Shown piece by piece: positions 26,591-34,943 of a stretch of DNA of 64,000 nucleotides. The translations under genes were made by a program, and so were the position numbers. The stretch is taken from the NCBI RefSeq assembly GCF_024746815.1, contig NZ_CP080525.1, positions 4,148,501 to 4,212,500 on the forward strand. Reading direction: 5' to 3'. Each line of letters opens with the position of its first letter. Position 1 is the stretch's first letter. Source of the stretch: Mesorhizobium sp. AR07. Lineage in GTDB: Bacteria > Pseudomonadota > Alphaproteobacteria > Rhizobiales > Rhizobiaceae. The notes below the pieces were generated by a model. That model ran no database searches, was not told the DNA's origin, and worked only from the letters and a program-made list of their open reading frames with translations.

Positions 26591-27661
26591 ATGAAACGCG
26601 TCATCGCCATCGCCGACCGTGCAACGTCCGCATCGCTTAAGCTGCTTGTTGCGCTCAACGTGCTGTTTTTCCTGTCGTTCCTCGCCGTCTTGCTGTTCGC
26701 GGCCGGCAGGGCGCACGCGGAAATCCCGACCTGCACCGGCGCCGACATGCTCTCCGCCTTGCAGAAGAGCGATCCGGCCACCTACCGGAAGATCGAAGCA
26801 GAAGCCGCCGCCACGCCGAACGGCAAAGGCCTGTTGTGGAAGCTGGAGAAGCCGGGCGAAAAACCGTCCTTCCTGTTCGGCACCATGCATATGACCGACC
26901 CGCGCGTCACCACGCTGCCGCCTGCGGCGCAGAAGGCCTATGATGCCGCCGGCACCCTCGTCATCGAAACCACCGACGTGCTCGACAAGCAGCAGATGAT
27001 GGCGGCGATGCTGAAGGAGCCGGACCTGATGATGTTCACCGACTCCACGACGCTGTCGTCGTTGCTGTCGCCCGACGATGCGGCGGCGGTGAACAAGGCG
27101 CTCGACGCGCGCGGCATCCCGCCGGCAACCGTTGCCAAGATGAAACCGTGGATGCTGTCGGCCATGGTGGCACTTCCAGCCTGTGAACTCGCCCGCCAGT
27201 CCGGCGGCGCCCCGGTGCTCGACGTCAAGCTGGCCGAGGACGCCAAGGCTGCCGGCAAGCCGGTGGAAGGATTGGAAACGGCTGTCAGCCAGCTGCGCGC
27301 CATGGCCTCGCTGCCGCTGACCTTTCACATGAAGGGGCTGGTCGATACGCTGAAGCTCGGCGACAAGGTCAACGACATCAACGAAACCATGATCGTTCTC
27401 TACCAGCGCGGCGACACCGGCATGTTCTGGCCGCTGTTCCGCGCCGCCATGCCTGACGAGCAGAACGACCCCGCCGGCTACGCGGCGTTCGAGGAAACCA
27501 TGATCACCAGCCGCAACAAGGTGATGGTCGAGCATGCCGAACCGATCCTTGCCAGGGGCAATGCCTTCATGGCGGTCGGCGCCCTGCACCTTCCCGGTCC
27601 GGAAGGGCTGGTCGAGGATTTTCGCAAAGCCGGTTACACCGTCACGCCCGTCGGGCTTTAG
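26591..27661 (+). CDS. TraB/GumN family protein
   Basis: A 356-aa exported or membrane-anchored protein. After an N-terminal hydrophobic segment (about 17-40, ending AGRAHAE) it has the TraB/GumN marks SFLFGTMHMTDPRVTTLP and a late ARGNAFMAVGALHLPGPEGLV followed by a Gly-Tyr-x-Val end. Conserved GTxH and GxxH pairs suggest a metal-dependent hydrolase related to Tiki proteases; that activity is not shown here. The 3' end overlaps the convergent DUF2867 gene by 4 bp. Confidence 0.85.
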   Translation: MKRVIAIADRATSASLKLLVALNVLFFLSFLAVLLFAAGRAHAEIPTCTGADMLSALQKSDPATYRKIEAEAAATPNGKGLLWKLEKPGEKPSFLFGTMHMTDPRVTTLPPAAQKAYDAAGTLVIETTDVLDKQQMMAAMLKEPDLMMFTDSTTLSSLLSPDDAAAVNKALDARGIPPATVAKMKPWMLSAMVALPACELARQSGGAPVLDVKLAEDAKAAGKPVEGLETAVSQLRAMASLPLTFHMKGLVDTLKLGDKVNDINETMIVLYQRGDTGMFWPLFRAAMPDEQNDPAGYAAFEETMITSRNKVMVEHAEPILARGNAFMAVGALHLPGPEGLVEDFRKAGYTVTPVGL

Positions 27662-28140
27662 CTTGACTTGACTAGGATTTGAGCCAGCATCGCCGGAGCG
27701 ACGATCCGGTGAAAAGGCATGATGATCGCTAGATAGATCCGTCCGAGCCGATTGTGCGTTTTGACGATCGTCGACAAAGCCACTTCCTGCCGGCCCATGC
27801 CAAGCTCCCTGACCTCGACCAGGACACGAAAATCGAGATGCCGGTCGTCCAGACCAAGGACGACCTTGCCGGGAAACTGGCTGATGAGCGGAAATATCCC
27901 GATCCGGCCGTACGGCAACACAGCAGGTTCCAGGCCCGTCTTCAGCCGAAATGGTCTGACCGCAAAATTGCGCAGCGCCGTAAGCCAGCTGACCCATCGC
28001 GGTGTCCGTCCCAAGGCGCGCTCGGCCGCGCCGAGCGCTGTCAATGAAAGGCCGTCCGTGACCAGCAAAAAGCGGTCGGCGAACTGGGCTCCGGCAAGAG
28101 CGTCTTGGGGGTTCGGGACGGTCTGCGCTGTGGAGTTCAT
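27658..28140 (-). CDS. DUF2867 domain protein
   Basis: A 160-aa protein whose pattern matches DUF2867: ADRFLLVTDGLSLTALGAAER, TPRWVSWLTALRN, FPGKVVLGLDDRHLDFRVLV and the end HNRLGRIYLAIIMPFHRIV. These parts resemble START/SRPBCC-like domains fused to short-chain oxidoreductases elsewhere. No signal peptide or membrane segment is convincing. Function is unknown. Confidence 0.82.
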   Translation of the reverse strand: MNSTAQTVPNPQDALAGAQFADRFLLVTDGLSLTALGAAERALGRTPRWVSWLTALRNFAVRPFRLKTGLEPAVLPYGRIGIFPLISQFPGKVVLGLDDRHLDFRVLVEVRELGMGRQEVALSTIVKTHNRLGRIYLAIIMPFHRIVAPAMLAQILVKSS

Positions 28141-28334
28141 CGCGGCAAAAATCCTCTGAACCGATCATAGCAGGCACAAACGTATCGCGTGGCGTGGCGA
28201 AACGCCGCCATTCCCTGACTGGGAGCGGGGAATTGCCCTGTTTTTGGCGTTTTCCAACCTTAGCGTGAAACCTGTTCAACGATTGCGCGTTGAGTGGGGT
28301 TGATTGATATTTTTCATCCACGGAGGACACTTTT

Positions 28335-28673
28335 ATGGCGAACACACCGAATCCAAACGACCCGTTCAATTCGTCCACCAACGCCCCGCCCCCGACCAGC
28401 GGCGGCGGTGGCGGCAGCACTTGGCTGATTGCCCTGGTCGTCGTTATTCTGGCGGTTGTCGCGTATTATGTTTTCGGAAGAAGCGGTGAGCATCCGGCAC
28501 CCGCCGAGCCACCAGCGGCCAGCACACCGGCGCCCGCGCCGGCTCCTGCGGAACCGATGAAGCCTGCGGCTCCGGCGGCGCCTGCCCCTGCAGCGCCGGC
28601 CCCAGCAACGCCTGCCCCGGCGCCCGCTCCGGCCCCAGCGCCTGCGCCGGCTCCTGCCGCACCGGCCAACTGA
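28335..28673 (+). CDS. Membrane protein with Pro-Ala repeat tail
   Basis: A 112-aa protein in three parts. A short Asn/Pro-rich start ends in a Gly5 linker, one membrane helix follows (about 29-47, WLIALVVVILAVVAYYVF), and a tail of about 60 residues is almost entirely Pro and Ala, largely alternating (PAPAPAPAPA). The tail probably extends into the periplasm as a stiff spacer. No catalytic part exists. GGAGG lies about 10 nt upstream, and a strong terminator follows. Confidence 0.75.
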   Translation: MANTPNPNDPFNSSTNAPPPTSGGGGGSTWLIALVVVILAVVAYYVFGRSGEHPAPAEPPAASTPAPAPAPAEPMKPAAPAAPAPAAPAPATPAPAPAPAPAPAPAPAAPAN

Positions 28674-28693
28674 TCGCTTCCTATCAAATACGG

Positions 28694-28726
28694 ACGGCCC
28701 GCTGAAAAGCGGGCCGTTTTGCTTTT
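28694..28726 (+). terminator. Rho-independent terminator
   Basis: A perfect 9-bp stem, ACGGCCCGC (28694-28702) with GCGGGCCGT (28709-28717), is followed by TTTTGCTTTTT. It lies 20 bp after the Pro-Ala protein gene. Confidence 0.9.
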
Positions 28727-28754
28727 TGGGGAGCCCGTCAACGTCCGCGCTGCC

Positions 28755-28918
28755 CCTCATCGCCCTGCCGGGCACTTCTCCCCGTATAGTGACGGGGAGA
28801 AGTGGGCTGGCCGCAACCTCAGCGCCTACATTGCAACGCTGGCTATTGGCGAAACGGTCGATGAGAGCGCCCCTCTCCCCGTCACTATACGGGGAGAGGA
28901 TGCCGGCAGGCAGGTGAG
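28755..28918. repeat. Composite TTCTCCCCGTATAG palindromic repeat, interrupted by IS110
   Basis: Two inverted halves carry TTCTCCCCGTATAGTGACGG (near 28780) and CTCTCCCCGTCACTATACGG (near 28875), with a spacer containing GCAACGCTGG. The repeat stops at 28918 at the edge of the IS110 element and continues at 30067 as GGGCGGCGCGGCG. The same family, in the same arrangement, lies inside ftsY at 52241-52438. Confidence 0.78.
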
Positions 28919-28930
28919 CAACTGTGTTTG

Positions 28931-29875
28931 TCAGGGTCGGGCTGGGTTCCACGGTTCGTTGTTTCGGATCATGGCACTGAGGATGGTCAGTATCTTTCGC
29001 GCGACGGCGATGAGAGCGACTTTCGGCGCCTTGCCGTTTGCAATGAGGCGCTGATGGAAAGCCTTGAGCACAGGATTGGAGCGACTGGCGGTGAGTGCTG
29101 CCATGTAGACCACCCTGCGCACGTCATGACGGCCACCCCAGATGCTGCGCTTGCCTCGGAAAGTGCCGGTGTCGAAGTCGTAGGGCGCGAGGCCGGCAAG
29201 GGCTGCGATCTCTCGTCGCGAGGCCTCACCAATCTCGGGAGCCAGAGCAAGCACGGTGTGGCTGAACACTGGGCCGGCACCGCAGAAGGACTGGATCAGG
29301 CGATCCCTGGCCGCGAGCGCTGGCTGGCTGGCGACGAGTTCGGCCATCCGTTTGGCAAGCAGAGCGATATCGAGCTCGATGCGCCGCAGCCGCCGGGTGA
29401 ACATGCGCTTGACCGTCGGCTCGCGTATCTGCTCGAGCTGGTTGGCGAGGCTGACCTTGTCGTCGCTGAGCTGCCTGCGGGCAACGACCAGATCGGCGAG
29501 TTGCTCGGCGATTGGGTCACAGCGCACCGGCCGGGTCGGCAGTTCGGCGGTGTAGCGCGCAATCAGCAGCGCATCGATGCGATCGTTCTTGGCCAGCCGG
29601 CCAAGGGCGCGGGCATAGTGGCGCAGCTTGTGCGGATTGACGTTCCTGGCCGGCAGGTTCGCCTTGCGCAGCGCCTTGGCCACACCGCGCTCATAGCCGC
29701 CGCTCGGCTCCATGCCGATGGCGCGCACATTGCGACCCGTCAGCCACTTGATCAGCTCGGCCCAGCCGTCCTTGTCGTTGTCGAAACGGGCTCGTTCTAG
29801 CGTCTGAAACACCGACACATCGAGCCACCACTTGGCGACGTCAATACCGACGTCCTGAACCGTCTCTTCAGCCAT
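28931..29875 (-). CDS. IS110-family transposase (DEDD recombinase)
   Basis: A 314-aa recombinase. The N-terminal DEDD RuvC-like domain begins VGIDVAKWWLDVSVF, with GMEPSGGYERGVAKAL and KNDRIDALLIARY supplying later acidic residues. A coiled region follows. The C-terminal Transposase_20 domain has ALAGLAPYDFDTGTFRGKRS and a VRRVVYMAALTASRSNP segment with the catalytic Ser. AAGGG precedes the ATG at 29875; longer readings would run into the bridge RNA. Confidence 0.93.
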   Translation of the reverse strand: MAEETVQDVGIDVAKWWLDVSVFQTLERARFDNDKDGWAELIKWLTGRNVRAIGMEPSGGYERGVAKALRKANLPARNVNPHKLRHYARALGRLAKNDRIDALLIARYTAELPTRPVRCDPIAEQLADLVVARRQLSDDKVSLANQLEQIREPTVKRMFTRRLRRIELDIALLAKRMAELVASQPALAARDRLIQSFCGAGPVFSHTVLALAPEIGEASRREIAALAGLAPYDFDTGTFRGKRSIWGGRHDVRRVVYMAALTASRSNPVLKAFHQRLIANGKAPKVALIAVARKILTILSAMIRNNEPWNPARP

Positions 29876-29885
29876 CTCCTCAATC

Positions 29886-30036
29886 CCTTCCTTGTGTGCG
29901 GGGGCTTGCCCCTTGCAACTGTTCGGGTTCACAAAGAAGGCGGTCGGGCCCCAGCTCACCTACGGTTTAGGCCACCTGAGGGGCGACGGGCTCTCGACCG
30001 CCGCCACGAACCGGAACATCCACCGGTTCGTGGCAC
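29886..30036 (-). ncRNA. IS110 bridge RNA with readable target and donor loops
   Basis: On the minus strand: a 12-bp stem-loop (30003-30034), then loop 1 enclosed by GGCGGTCG/CGACCGCC (29995-30002 and 29939-29946), then loop 2 before the transposase start. Loop 1 holds CGCCCCTCA (29977-29985), identical to the left target flank through the core, and AGGTGAG (29955-29961), complementary to CTCACCT of the right flank. Loop 2 holds ACAGTTGC (29915-29922), matching the right element end, and CACACAAG (29891-29898), complementary to CTTGTGTG of the left end. Joined ends would form TTGCTT, 16 bp, CATAAT (30042-30047) as a promoter. RNA ends are estimates. Confidence 0.8.
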
Positions 30037-30141
30037 CCTCCATTATGCATATTCCAAACACACAAGGGGCGGCGCGGCGTTGAAAGTCTTCTTCTCGCAG
30101 CAAAAGGGTATGCGAAGGCGTCGATCCGAGGGTTGCGTTCG

Positions 30142-31548
30142 CTAAATATGGATCGGCTTGAAGAAGGTGGCCAGCGCTGCTTCCTTCACCGCTTCCGACA
30201 TCGTCGGATGCGCATGGCAGGTGCGAGCGAGATCTTCCGAGGAGCCGCCGAACTCCATCAGCACCGCCGCCTCGTGGATCATCTCGCCGGCGCCGAAGCC
30301 GACGATATGGACGCCGAGCACGCGGTCGCTTGCCTTGTCGGCCAGAATCTTGACGAAGCCGTCGGTGTGCAGCATGGCGCGCGCCCGGCCATTGGCGCTG
30401 AACGGGAATTTTCCCACCTTGTAATCGATGCCGGCCTTCTTCAGCTCTTCCTCGGTCTTGCCGACCGAAGCGATTTCCGGGCTGGTGTAGACGACGCTCG
30501 GAATGACGTCGTAGTTCACATGGCCGGCCTGGCCGGCAATGGTTTCCGCCACCGCCACGCCCTCGTCCTCGGCCTTGTGCGCCAGCATCGGCCCGGCGAT
30601 GACATCGCCGATGGCATAGATGCCGGGTACGTTGGTCCGCAGATGCCCGTCGGTCTTGACCCGGCCGCGCTCGTCGACCTCGACCCCAGCCTCCTTCAGC
30701 CCAAGACTGTCCGAATAGGCGCGGCGTCCGGTGGCGATCAGCACCGCGTCGGCCTCGATGGTCTCGGCGGCACCGCCCTTGACCGGCTCGAAGGTGACGG
30801 TCGCCCCTTTCTTCGCCTTGGCGACGCCGGTGACCTTGGCGCCGAGCTTGAACTCGAAACCCTGCTTCGACAACAGCCGCTGGAACTGCTTGGAGACCTC
30901 GCCGTCCATGCCGCCGAGAATGGTGTCGAGGAATTCGACCACGGTGACCTTGGCGCCGAGCCGTGCCCACACCGAGCCGAGTTCGAGCCCGATGACACCG
31001 CCGCCGACCACCACCAGATGGCCAGGCACTTTTTCCAATGACAGCGCGCCGGTCGACGACACGATCACCTTCTCGTCGATGTCCACCTTGACGCCGGGAA
31101 TGCCGGCAACGTCCGAACCGGTGGCGATGACGATGTTTTTGGTCTCGATCTCCTCGACCTTGCCGTCCTCGCCGGTCACCGACACCTTGCCGGCTGCGAC
31201 CACCTTGCCGGTGCCACGGAAGCTGTCGATCTTGTTCTTCTTGAACAGGAAGGCGACGCCGTTGACGTTCGACGAAACCGTCGCGTCCTTGTGCGCCATC
31301 ATCTTCTTCAAATTCAGCTTCGGCGCTGATATCTCGACGCCGAGCGTGTCGAAGGAATGGCCCGCCTCGGCGAACATCTCGGAGGCATGGAGCAGCGCCT
31401 TGGACGGGATGCAGCCGATGTTGAGGCAGGTGCCGCCGAAGGTCGCGTTCTTCTCGACCACCGCCGTCTTCAGCCCGAGCTGTGCTGCCTTGATGGCGCA
31501 GACATAGCCGCCCGGTCCCGATCCGATGATAACGACGTCATAAGCCAT
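30142..31548 (-). CDS. lpdA: Dihydrolipoyl dehydrogenase (E3)
   Basis: E3 flavoprotein of 2-oxoacid dehydrogenase complexes (468 aa). FAD fold DVVIIGSGPGGYVCAIKAAQ, redox disulfide GGTCLNIGCIPSKALLH, NAD fold VVVGGGVIGLELGSVWARLG, and the active HAHPTMSEAVKEAAL pair are all present. The ATG at 31548 has AAGGAC upstream. It closes the odh block, downstream of odhB, and is followed within 75 bp by the IS110 element. Confidence 0.96.
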   Translation of the reverse strand: MAYDVVIIGSGPGGYVCAIKAAQLGLKTAVVEKNATFGGTCLNIGCIPSKALLHASEMFAEAGHSFDTLGVEISAPKLNLKKMMAHKDATVSSNVNGVAFLFKKNKIDSFRGTGKVVAAGKVSVTGEDGKVEEIETKNIVIATGSDVAGIPGVKVDIDEKVIVSSTGALSLEKVPGHLVVVGGGVIGLELGSVWARLGAKVTVVEFLDTILGGMDGEVSKQFQRLLSKQGFEFKLGAKVTGVAKAKKGATVTFEPVKGGAAETIEADAVLIATGRRAYSDSLGLKEAGVEVDERGRVKTDGHLRTNVPGIYAIGDVIAGPMLAHKAEDEGVAVAETIAGQAGHVNYDVIPSVVYTSPEIASVGKTEEELKKAGIDYKVGKFPFSANGRARAMLHTDGFVKILADKASDRVLGVHIVGFGAGEMIHEAAVLMEFGGSSEDLARTCHAHPTMSEAVKEAALATFFKPIHI

Positions 31549-31572
31549 GATACTGTCCTTCTTCACTGGGGC

Positions 31573-32328
31573 TCAGCGGCCGCCGCTTACATTCAGGATG
31601 GCGCCCGTCGTATAGGACGCCGCGTCGGATAGAAGATAGAGAACCGCGCCAGCGACTTCATCAGCTGTGCCGGCTCTTTTCATCGGAAGCGTGTCCTGCA
31701 GCAGCGCCACCCGGTCCGGCTGTCCGCCGGACGCATGGATGTCCGTGTCGATAATGCCCGGCCGCACTGCGTTGACGCGGATGCCTTCCGTTGCCACCTC
31801 GCGAGCGAGCCCGATGGTGAGCGTGTCGATGGCGCCCTTTGATGCAGCGTAATCGACATAATTGTCCGGCGCGCCCAGCACCGCCGCCGCCGATGAGATG
31901 TTGACGATCGATCCGCCCGCCCCGCCGTGACGGGTCGACATGCGCTTCACCGCCTCGCGTGCGCAGAGAATGGAACCGACGACATTGATGCGCATCATGC
32001 GCTCCAGCCGCGCGACATCCATCTCGTCGACCCGCGCCTTGGCGTCGACGATGCCGGCATTGTTGACGAAGGCATCGAGCCGGCCATAGGTGCGGTCGAC
32101 GGCGCCGAACATGGCAACGATATCCGCCTCGCTGCCGACATCGCCCCTGACGGCAAAAGCGTCGCCGCCGGCAGCCTTGATCTCAGTGACCAGGGCGTCG
32201 GCGGCGTCCTGATTCGCAGTGTAGTTGACCACGACGCGGTAGCCGGCCTTCGCGCCGAGCCGGCAGATCGCGGCGCCGATGCCGCGGCTGCCGCCGGTGA
32301 CCAGCAGTACCTTTTGCATCCCGCTCAT
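31573..32328 (-). CDS. Short-chain dehydrogenase/reductase
   Basis: Classical SDR of 251 aa. The NAD(P) motif is LLVTGGSRGIGAAICRLG, NNAG appears in AFVNNAGIVDAKA, the catalytic Ser in GSIVNISSAAA, and YxxxK as YVDYAASKGAID. The substrate is unknown. The start at 32328 is chosen because its ATG overlaps the upstream stop as ATGA; another ATG lies three codons later. It sits between the odhB cluster and lpdA on the same strand. Confidence 0.92.
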   Translation of the reverse strand: MSGMQKVLLVTGGSRGIGAAICRLGAKAGYRVVVNYTANQDAADALVTEIKAAGGDAFAVRGDVGSEADIVAMFGAVDRTYGRLDAFVNNAGIVDAKARVDEMDVARLERMMRINVVGSILCAREAVKRMSTRHGGAGGSIVNISSAAAVLGAPDNYVDYAASKGAIDTLTIGLAREVATEGIRVNAVRPGIIDTDIHASGGQPDRVALLQDTLPMKRAGTADEVAGAVLYLLSDAASYTTGAILNVSGGR

Positions 32329-32825
32329 TCCTGGCATCCCTTCAAGGCAAACACATCCCACGGCACTTTCGAAAACCCGCTGCCGCCATAGGCTGAGGAT
32401 TGACGCAATGACGGGCCAAGGTCCGGCAGGATCAGCGTCTTCGGCGCATCGACGCCTTCGGCCGGCAACAGCCCGATGCTGCCCTTGTCATCCGACGTGT
32501 AGATGACACCGTGCCAGGGCGTACAGGCGGCAAGCTCCTCGCCGGTGACGTCGCCCTCGGGGCACTTGTACATCAGCGCACCGTTCGGCCGCGACACGCC
32601 GTCGTTCCACATGACGATGCCGTTCAGCACCACATTGTTGTCGAGGATCATCCGGAGCGTGTTGGTGACGGTCGCCGAGGTGCCGGTCGGGGTAAAGTCG
32701 ATCTCGCTGCCGCTCTGGGCCTCGCCATAGACGGCAAGCTCGATCGGGCAGGCGGCAAACGCCGCCGAGCCCATGGCCAACAATCCGGCTACAGATGTGA
32801 TGATGGGCGACAGGGCGCTTAGCAT
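32325..32825 (-). CDS. Secreted protein of unknown function in the odh operon
   Basis: A 166-aa protein with a Sec signal peptide (cleavage near GSAAFAAC, residue 25). The mature part has about four cysteines, including MYKCPEGDVTGEELAACTPW and the terminal KGCQE, suggesting disulfides and a periplasmic location. A GTG just before the ATG is an alternative start. It is 9 bp after the DUF4241 gene and coupled to the SDR gene by ATGA. No family was recognised. Confidence 0.72.
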   Translation of the reverse strand: MLSALSPIITSVAGLLAMGSAAFAACPIELAVYGEAQSGSEIDFTPTGTSATVTNTLRMILDNNVVLNGIVMWNDGVSRPNGALMYKCPEGDVTGEELAACTPWHGVIYTSDDKGSIGLLPAEGVDAPKTLILPDLGPSLRQSSAYGGSGFSKVPWDVFALKGCQE

Positions 32826-32834
32826 CACCGCGGC

Positions 32835-33599
32835 CTACTTGCTCTCGCGGCCATCGGCGTTTTCCAGCACGCCAAAATCGGTCATCAGCAGCAGCGGTTC
32901 GCCAGCCGCGTCCAATCCCCAGAACGATGGATAAAATCCGTCACCCCAGCCGCTCCAGAACATGGCGATGTTGAGAGGGTTGCCGGCCACCGGGTGATGC
33001 AGCACGAACCTGTCCTGGTTGGGCGCGAATTCGGCGGCTAGGACGTCGTCATAGTAATTCTGCTCGGCTTTGAGCTTGTCCTGCTGCTCCGACATCAGCG
33101 CCATGGCCGTCTTGTCCATGAACGAGCCAAGGCCGGCATCGACGGGATAGCCGAACATCTCATCGTCCTTCAGGGTCGACACGTCCTGGCCGGGCACGGT
33201 TGCCAATTCCCAGCGAACCGGCTTGCCAGGCCGGAAGCGCAGGATCGCGGCAGCTACACGGCCTTGCGCCTCAAGCAGCGAAACCGGGTAGTGCCCGGGT
33301 TTGATGGTGCGGCTCAACGCCGGCCAGTCAGTTCCGGTGGTCAGCGGGTCACAAGCGATGATCTGGCCCGTTGGCAACTCGAGCTCGCCGATCGGAGTGA
33401 CGGTGATCTTCCGCTCAGCCAGTTCGGCATCGCTCAGAGCGAAGACGCCGAGGTTGCTGCTTACCTTGTTTGCATCCCAGTCGGCGGCCAGCGCTACCTG
33501 CGGCAAAGCGGAGAGAATGCCAAGCCCGACGAGGCCAGGTCGAAACCATCGCCGCATAGCAGTCAACCAGCCGGCCATGGCGGGATTGGCTTGGCTCAC
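32835..33599 (-). CDS. DUF4241 domain protein, exported
   Basis: A 254-aa protein with a signal peptide (LVGLGILSALPQVALAAD, cleavage near 39). The rest fits DUF4241: LPTGQIIACDPLT, YPVDAGLGSFMDK, EQNYYDDVLAAEF, and LNIAMFWSGWGDGFYPSFWG followed by GLDAAGEPLLLMTDF. Its ATG overlaps the odhB stop as ATGA, so translation is tied to a TCA-cycle enzyme. Function is unknown. Confidence 0.82.
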   Translation of the reverse strand: MSQANPAMAGWLTAMRRWFRPGLVGLGILSALPQVALAADWDANKVSSNLGVFALSDAELAERKITVTPIGELELPTGQIIACDPLTTGTDWPALSRTIKPGHYPVSLLEAQGRVAAAILRFRPGKPVRWELATVPGQDVSTLKDDEMFGYPVDAGLGSFMDKTAMALMSEQQDKLKAEQNYYDDVLAAEFAPNQDRFVLHHPVAGNPLNIAMFWSGWGDGFYPSFWGLDAAGEPLLLMTDFGVLENADGRESK

Positions 33600-34876
33600 A
33601 GATCGAGCACCAGCCGTTCCGGATCCTCCAGGCTTTCCTTGACGCGCACGAGGAAGGTCACCGCTTCCTTGCCGTCGACGATGCGGTGATCGTAGCTGAG
33701 TGCCAGATACATCATCGGCCGGATCACGATCTGGCCGCCGACCACGACAGGCCGGTCCTGGATCTTGTGCATGCCCAGGATGCCCGACTGCGGCGCGTTG
33801 AGGATCGGCGTCGACATCAGCGACCCGTAAACGCCACCGTTGGAAATCGTAAACGTGCCGCCTTGCATATCCGCGACCGACAGCTTGCCGTCGCGCGCGG
33901 CGATACCCAGGCGACCGATATCCTTTTCGATCTCGGCGATCGACATCTGGTCGGCATTGCGCACCACCGGCACGACGAGGCCCTTCTCGGTGCCGACGGC
34001 GACGCCGATATGGGCGTAGTTCTTGAAGATGATGTCGGTGCCGTCGATCTCGGCATTGACCGAGGGGATTTCCTTCAAGGCATGGGTGACGGCTTTGGTG
34101 AAGAAGCCCATGAAGCCGAGCTTCACGCCGTGCTTCTTCTCGAACACGTCCTTGTATTTGGTCCTCAGCGCCATCACAGCGCTCATGTCGACCTCGTTGA
34201 AGGTGGTCAGCATGGCGGCGGTCGACTGCGCTTCCTTGAGCCGGCGCGCGATGGTCTGGCGCAGCTTGGTCATGCGCACGCGCTCCTCGCGCGACGCGTC
34301 GTCGCCCGAGGACGGCGCACGCACCGCAACAGGTGCTGGTGCTGGTGCTGCCTTCGGCGTCTCGGCCGGCTGCGACGGCGCACCCTTGGAGATCGCGTCG
34401 AGCACGTCGCCCTTCAGCACCTGGCCGCGCTTGCCGGAACCCGAGAGCTGGTCGACCGCCAGATTGTTCTCGGCGATCAGCTTTGCGGCTGCAGGGGCCG
34501 GCGGCATGCTGCGCGGCTCGACCGCGCCGGCGTCGCCAGCGATCTTGGCGGTCTCGGCCGCGGCCTGCTTGCCCGTCGATGCCGCATCTGGCGACGAGGC
34601 CTGCGACACCGCCTGCGGCTTGGTCGCCGGGGCCGCGCCGCCCGCCGAAATCGAGCCCAGCAAGGCGCCGACGCCGACCGTTTCACCTTCCTTGACCGCG
34701 ATCTCCGAAAGGATGCCGGCCGCCGCTGCTGGCACCTCCACTGTCACCTTGTCGGTTTCGAGTTCGACCAGCGGCTCGTCGGCGGCAATGGCGTCGCCGA
34801 CCTTCTTGAACCATTTGCCTATGGTCGCTTCGGTGACGGATTCGCCAAGAGTGGGAACGCGGATTTCGGTAGCCAT
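33596..34876 (-). CDS. sucB: 2-oxoglutarate dehydrogenase E2 (succinyltransferase)
   Basis: Dihydrolipoyl succinyltransferase of 426 aa. The lipoyl domain has LVELETDKVTVEVPAAAAG with the lipoyl-lysine at residue 43. An Ala/Pro linker leads to the E1/E3-binding domain (AKLIAENNLAVDQLSGSGKR). The catalytic domain ends with the conserved SYDHRIVDGKEAVTFL. It lies 67 bp after sucA. Confidence 0.96.
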   Translation of the reverse strand: MATEIRVPTLGESVTEATIGKWFKKVGDAIAADEPLVELETDKVTVEVPAAAAGILSEIAVKEGETVGVGALLGSISAGGAAPATKPQAVSQASSPDAASTGKQAAAETAKIAGDAGAVEPRSMPPAPAAAKLIAENNLAVDQLSGSGKRGQVLKGDVLDAISKGAPSQPAETPKAAPAPAPVAVRAPSSGDDASREERVRMTKLRQTIARRLKEAQSTAAMLTTFNEVDMSAVMALRTKYKDVFEKKHGVKLGFMGFFTKAVTHALKEIPSVNAEIDGTDIIFKNYAHIGVAVGTEKGLVVPVVRNADQMSIAEIEKDIGRLGIAARDGKLSVADMQGGTFTISNGGVYGSLMSTPILNAPQSGILGMHKIQDRPVVVGGQIVIRPMMYLALSYDHRIVDGKEAVTFLVRVKESLEDPERLVLDL

Positions 34877-34943
34877 TGTGCCTGTCCGTTTCTTTCGGTT
34901 CTGTTTTGTCAGCCCAGATCTGTACTATTCGCCCAAATCTTTT

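Larger units (their letters stand above)
28919..30066 (-). mobile_element. IS110-family element with bridge RNA leader
   Basis: A 1148-bp element defined by rebuilding the empty palindromic repeat. On the minus strand the flanks CGCCGCCC and CACCTGCC each border a CT dinucleotide (30065-30066 and 28917-28918), the core expected for IS110. There are no terminal inverted repeats. The transposase gene fills most of the element: only 12 bp follow its stop, while about 190 bp lie upstream and hold the bridge RNA. Everything required appears intact. Confidence 0.88.

Noticed and set aside
28931..29959. Longer transposase starting at 29959
   Set aside because: The extra 28 codons lie in the bridge RNA loops and lack family similarity; the ATG at 29875 fits IS110 transposases.
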